Made by a program: the position numbers and the translations under genes. Positions 58,531 to 64,000 of a stretch of 64,000 bases of DNA are shown here, piece by piece. The stretch spans positions 42,811,501 through 42,875,500 of the forward strand of contig NC_083710.1 of the NCBI RefSeq assembly GCF_033118175.1. The letters are read 5' to 3'. How positions within the stretch are numbered: the stretch's first letter is position 1; every line of letters begins with the position of its first letter. The stretch is from Dama dama. Taxonomy: Eukaryota; Chordata; Mammalia; Artiodactyla; Cervidae. The notes beneath the pieces were generated by a model. It made no database searches and had not been told where the DNA came from. It worked only from the letters and a program-made list of their open reading frames with translations.

Positions 58531-59704
58531 ATCTTCTATTTTTGTGGTTCATTCTCTCTCCTTTGTTGTAATAATCTTGAAGAAAGTCTTCTGAGCCTGT
58601 TTATTTTGGCCAGGGCAACTTTTGCTTTGACAATTCACAGAACCCAGTGACATCATCCTTGAATTTACATTTTACATAAAGATTTGGAAAGAAAGATGCA
58701 ACTTGATGGAACACTTAAAACATTTTTCTATGAAAATTAACATGGATATATTATGGGCCAGAATTCAACTTTCATAGGTACTTATAAGGTAAAGAAATTT
58801 CAAATGCTTTTCCACATAAAGATTGGTAAATTTGGTCTGAACTTGCAAGACTTGCATGATTTCTGATGTTTGTTCTTTACACCTTGAGCATATTCCAAGA
58901 AAAATTTGAAAAGCTCTGTCTTAAGGTATCTATCAAGTTTACAAGTGGTCAAGCCAGGACCCAACATCTATGCTGAATTATAAGTTATTAACATACCTCA
59001 TTATTTATATATCTTCAATAAAAATATTTTTGCTTAGTCAAACTGTTGAGTGTTTTGCATTTTAATATGTCTCATTTTGTTTTTTAATGCATTACCTACT
59101 GCTCAGGGATTTAATAATTGTTGTTTTGATTTTCTGTTTCTAAAGCAGCCAAGTCTTGAAATGAGTACTTTGATTGGAAAAACATATTTTTAACATCTTT
59201 ACATTCTCTACTTATAGAGTACGTGTTTGAATTTTTAAGAGGATATGAATAAAATGCTTGCAAAAATAGACCTTTTAGATGATCCCTAAAATTTCTCATT
59301 GAAGTACATTAATATTTTGTTAGCTATAAAAAAGTAGGCAAAATTTGAAAACCAAAAAATTTGTTGTGGTGATGCTTCCCTTGCTCATTAAATAAAACCA
59401 CTCTTTACATAGCTTGCAGGATAAATGGTGCCAATAGGCCTGAAACTGTGATGTGCTTTGAACATTCCAGTGCTCCTCAGAATTAATATCCTAAAAGATT
59501 CAGATATTAAATTTGTAGCATTAAAATTCCTGAAGTATTTATGCAACACACAGTTACCACAAATTTGAGAATTTCTTTGAATAAATATGAAAATGTTTAC
59601 ATTAATTTTGCATTGCATTTGTTTTTCATTGTATATATAAATAGAGTAGGGCATCCTGTTTAATTTCCTAAATCCCTATAAACTTGAATTTGGAAGTTTT
59701 CTTC
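58531..59704. other. AT-rich DNA, nothing recognised
   Basis: No repeats are seen after the BovB. The open frames of 62 and 88 codons on minus do not look coding. Confidence 0.5.
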
Positions 59705-59880
59705 CTCCATTTATTAGCTGCATGCCTTGGGGCATTGTATTTAAATTCCTTTAGTAGTAATTGCCTCAACTTTAAAATGCAGACAAGATCATATACACCT
59801 CATTGAATAAATTACATGAGATAATTAATGCAAAGCCCTTGCACAGTGCCTTCCATTTCTAAGTGCTCAGTAAATGGTGG
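59705..59880 (+). mobile_element. MIR SINE relic
   Basis: 'tattagctgcatgccttggg', 'gcctcaactttaaaatgcag', 'cattgaataaattacatgag' and 'cagtgccttccatttctaag' keep MIR order and are followed by 'tgctcagtaaatggtggtgg'. Confidence 0.75.
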
Positions 59881-62800
59881 TGGTAGTTGTGGTGGTAAAA
59901 TTGATGAAGTCATTATAACTGATATGCCTTTATTTAACATAACTGTTTTACCTGTGTTTAATACATTTTAAAATCTACTCCATTATATTAAAAAAAATGC
60001 AGAGACAGGTCTACCATGAAGTTAATGAAGTTTAACTTTCAGGGATTCTCACTTTTACATTTCTCTTCCTAATTAATACTTACTTCCTTAAGTAATGTCT
60101 ATAGTCTACTTTCATATTTTCTTTTCAAAGAGGGCTTACAATTTTTGCAATATTTAGGCCTGGATCATGCCTGTCTACTTTTCTAATTAATTTTTAGAGA
60201 AACATTAAAAATTAACTTATTCAACAAAAATGTATATATGGATATGTTAAGAATCATATAAATAGAGTAGGGATGCTTAATAGAAAATAGCTATCAATTT
60301 TTAATAAATGGATTGTATCAGTTATAAAGATTTGTTCTTTATAAAATACATATCACTTTTTTTTTTTTAAAGTTCCCTTTTAATGGTGAATGGGAATGAA
60401 CAAAATATTAGAAAAGAATAGGCTCTGAAAGTAAACAGAAATGATTTCAAAGGAAAGGAACGAAGATGTTCCACATTCTCTGTAGTCCTGGCTGGAATTC
60501 CACAACATCCACAGGTGCTATGTACCAAGGCTTGTCTGTCCCCATCTCTTTATAGGCTTGCCTGTATTATTTTGAGAAATTTTAAAAAGAGTACACACAC
60601 AGAAGAAGATAAACTTCAGATTTAAAAACAAAAATAAGAAAAATATTGTTTCATAAAGATATTGTTTAATTGGTGAGAAATTCTCTGAAATTTAAGCTGT
60701 ACGTCTTTCAACTCCAGCAAAAAGACATATTCCTTTATACATTATAAAAACAGGCAAATCTATTTTCTATTCACCTATGAAACAACAGATGTTCTTCTGT
60801 GTCACCTAGAAGATTTTATATGTCAGAGTGAATAACATGTCCCTATTCTTGCATTTTGCCATTATTTTCAGCAACAGCAAGCGATAATTTTTATAAATCC
60901 TTTGCCATAGTTCATGTAATCTTCTTTAAAAATGCAAATCTATTTTTTAAAGCTTCATGTTTTATTATGCCTAAGCTATTTGTATCCTTTCCTTTACATT
61001 TCTTTCAAACCACCTGTCCCTAAATATTACACCTTTTACATAATTTCTTCTATCGGCTGACAAAGTTCCTCTGCCCTTGCTCTCCACTAAAGACAAAAGA
61101 AGAGGCAAACTGCAGGCCCATCAATCAAAAACAACACAGTCAGCACCAAGTCCAATAATGAAAACCATGATTTCATAAATCATCTTCCACAGGTTGGGGT
61201 CATCCTTAAAGAAAAAAATCTTATCAGGTGAAGCTGAATATTCTCATGGTCTTTCATTCTTCAGTCTTATTTAATGAAAACAATAGAATGGCTGACAGAA
61301 TACAAATGTGTAACCTTTTTAACTTAAAAAAGAAATGCCCAACTATGCCCTTGAAATAAGCTGAAATCAAGGTATTTTTTCCTCGAACTGTTCAGCCATT
61401 TTTTTCTTTAACAGTTTGGCAATGAGTTAACTTTATTATTTTTTTTTTCTTACTTTTTTCAGATATGTGTGTTTAATTCAATCAAGTGGAGATTAAATTT
61501 AAGAACTCTGTTTCAGAAAGCTATTTCCTGGCAGTGACTAGCACTAGCTGCAAAAAGAAAGTTGACATGGCATTTTTGTTTTAACTGAATCAACAACTCT
61601 TGTGTAAATTCCGTGCTGAGACCCAGAGCCCCCATCCACATATTAGGATGTAAAATAAGCAGCTTGTAATCACTAAGTGGATTCATTTGGCACAAAGATT
61701 TATCTCTTTAAAAATATAAACTATATTTGCAATCCTAGTTAAATAGGTTTGAGTCAAATAAAGTTTGATTGGGCATACATAGTATCATATACTTAATCAA
61801 AGTTTTCAAATTGATTTTGCTAAGACATCCCTGCTTGGCATATTCCAAGTCTCTAATATGATTCAATAAAATCTATTTTTTTGGATTTGAATTAGCCACA
61901 TTTACTGGGATATCCACCTTGTTCAAATACCTAGACCTGGTTTGAATAATATAAAATTCACTTAGTAGTGGGATGGAGACATGATGCGGGGGCATGCCCT
62001 CATATGTAGACAGAGAATAGCAGCGTGCCTAAAGAACAAATCGTTTGAGTTTAAAAATTAATGAATGGGAAAATGAAGTAGATACAAAAAGAAGAGAGAC
62101 ATGTAAGATGCCTTGCTGAGTGTAGGTAGGAGATGCCTCAGGCAACACTATATTAGCATTTTTTTGAAGTATATTAAATAGAATTCAGAAATCTAAAGCA
62201 GAAAAAATTTATTCTTCAGGTGTGGTTTTGTGGCTGACATGAGAAAACCAGCTGATTTCACAAGCTTCCATTGTCTTATTTAGTAAACATTCTGGAAACA
62301 TCTATTCAGAAGAGGCTGCTATTTACAGGCATTTTGAATTCTTACCAATTTTCTGCCTGCTCCATAATGTAAAAGCAATGAATGGCTACACTGCATCGTT
62401 CACAGTTTCAACTATATGTGATTATCTGGTCCACTGGGCTACTGTAGTGTATTTCTGAAATGAATAGCAGATAAACCTGTAATAGTCCATTTCATACAGA
62501 GACATTTGTCTCGGTTTAAATTAAGGGCCTAAATATCTACTTATTTCCATTCTGGTTTATAACTACAGAATCATCATAAAAGCAATATTAGCTCCCTGAT
62601 TATATCTGGAATTCTGGAAGTGCTGGGCGACAGCTATCAATCTCATTCCTGGTGGTTTAGTATCCCCACTGTAAAATGAATAACACATTTACTGAATAAA
62701 GGACAGAAGATCCAGGAAGGATTTGTGGGAAATTTTCCTCAAGAAACTGCATTATGTCTTTTTATATAAATAATGTATTTGTGTGTGCCAAGGTACACAC

Positions 62801-63587
62801 TGTATTTGAATAAGAAATCGAAATATAACTGATGTTTGAACAAAATTGACTTTATTATTATTTAACCAATTAGAATCACTAATATGTTTAGCTACTATAT
62901 TTGAATAACTTCAGCTAAACAAATTCTTTATCATTAAAGTATTATCAAGATAGTATGATTTTTAAATAAAAGTTTTGAAAGAATAAATATATATTAGGCA
63001 AAATTTAAAATAAAATAATTATCATATATTTTGGGAGGCAGAATTCATACCTATGTAGAAAAGTTATAAAACCCTACATATGAAAATAATATGTCTGGGA
63101 AAGAAGGAGAAAGAATGTAGTATTTGTAATGCTTTATTTTTACATAGAAAAATTAATAACCAGAAACAAATAATGTAAAATGTTAATATCTGCTGAAACA
63201 GGCAGTGAGTGTATAAGCCTTTCATTCATTTTCTCTATATTGAAAATCTCTCATAATTACAAAAGGAAATCTTGAAAGTATTATTTAACAAAAAACATAA
63301 AGGAATCATAAAATTGACAGAAAATTATGAATCGTGTAGAAGTATCCTACACAAATTTTGCATGGATGCCAATTAATTGCCAAATCTTCCATTCTTAGTA
63401 AAACAAATTGAGATTTTTTTTTCTGTAATGATTTTCAAATTTATAAACAATAAAAACTTCTTTAAGAATACCAAATCAGTAAAAGAAATGACCTTCTCTG
63501 TTTATAGGAATTAATTCATATAAATCAACCATGTAGTGTATTCCTTATTGTCATTGATTGAGCCTTAAAATGTCACACTTTTTCTGC

Positions 63588-63590
<3 letters not shown>
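59881..63590. other. 3.7 kb repeat-poor DNA
   Basis: No recognised SINE, LINE or LTR. The composition is more mixed around 62200-62720 than in its surroundings, and the text looks like ordered unique sequence rather than decayed repeats. No exon signals or long frames. A candidate place to look for conserved non-coding elements; function cannot be inferred. Confidence 0.5.

Positions 63591-63618
<28 letters not shown>
63591..63618. repeat. (GT)14 microsatellite
   Basis: Uninterrupted GT dinucleotides followed by 'attcacac'. Confidence 0.97.
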
Positions 63619-63620
<2 letters not shown>

Positions 63621-63702
63621 TCACACAAAAGAAGATACTACTACATTTCCAAGTTTGCAATGGAACATTTTCTTTCCATATCCACAGGCTGTGGCCTTAT
63701 TG

Positions 63703-63750
<48 letters not shown>

Positions 63751-63753
63751 TTT
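63703..63753. repeat. A17-(TA)11-T12 palindrome
   Basis: An A tract, eleven TA units, then a T tract. From 63708 to 63753 the 46 bp are exactly equal to their reverse complement. Confidence 0.95.
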
Positions 63754-64000
63754 GCAGAATTTCTTCTGAACATCTTTTGAAATATTTAACTTTTGGAAAA
63801 AAAAATATTGACCCATATAACATTATTTTCTTGTTAACACTCATCAATGTGAAAATAATATAACAATTCAATAAAATTTGATTTTTTTTTCAGTGCAATT
63901 CAATGAATTTTATATGCACGAACTTTGTAAAGCAAGGTTCTACAAAACACATACGGTATCTAATGGACACACTTTAAAAAATTATTAATATTAAAACAAA
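63754..64000. other. AT-rich end of the window
   Basis: A/T runs without a recognisable element; cut by the window edge. Confidence 0.5.

Noticed and set aside
1..64000. A previously undescribed defence, secretion or other gene system
   Set aside because: After reading both strands I find no gene cluster, conserved operon-like order or unusual protein. Everything readable is retroelement, old repeat or unassigned AT-rich sequence.

Overview
The window is nuclear DNA from a ruminant (cattle, sheep, goat or a relative). The diagnostic evidence is 11 stretches of BovB (RTE-type) LINE and more than 20 Bov-tA/BovA SINEs, a pairing typical of ruminants. With them are ruminant-type L1 3' ends, one CHR-type SINE, older mammalian repeats (MIR, L2, MER5A-like, older L1) and two retroviral LTR relics. 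The sequence is AT-rich. I found no intact protein-coding gene, no structural RNA gene and no credible exon. The longer open frames are LINE reverse-transcriptase fragments, SINE translations or chance frames. It is best read as intergenic DNA or the inside of a large intron; the species cannot be fixed from what is here.

Layout. 1-7.4 kb: mostly unique AT-rich DNA with three SINEs, one MER5A-like fragment and a tiny twin-primed L1. 7.4-8.6 kb: BovB (+) with a readable but broken RT frame. 9.4-13.6 kb: L2 relics, BovB (-), then a minus-strand LTR relic carrying several SINEs, one nested inside another. 13.6-22.5 kb: MIR relics, SINEs, a CHR SINE and a 2.9 kb stretch without recognised repeats. 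22.5-27.0 kb: a stacked block of old L1, younger L1, BovB (-), another old L1 and BovB (+). 28.3-32.9 kb: SINE, long BovB (+), a SINE/BovB pair and a dimeric SINE. 32.9-33.4 kb: solo LTR. 33.4-41.4 kb: mostly unique DNA with L2, MER5A-like, MIR and SINE copies and a CTCF-like motif. 41.4-50.9 kb: BovB (-), L1 3' end (-), an old L1 carrying two SINEs, then L2 relics with two BovB copies in opposite orientation. 51-55.4 kb: old relics, SINEs and a CA repeat. 55.8-58.5 kb: BovB (+) split by a twin-primed L1. 58.5-64 kb: repeat-poor DNA ending in TG and A/TA/T low-complexity tracts.

No gene network or new cellular system is visible. The value lies in the insertion history, which can often be read to the base from target-site duplications (TSDs). 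Three L1 insertions show 5' inversion, a poly(A)/GA-only insert has a perfect 13-bp duplication, and several repeats are nested. Family names come from remembered consensus features, not from a database search, so subfamily names and the edges of old repeats are approximate.
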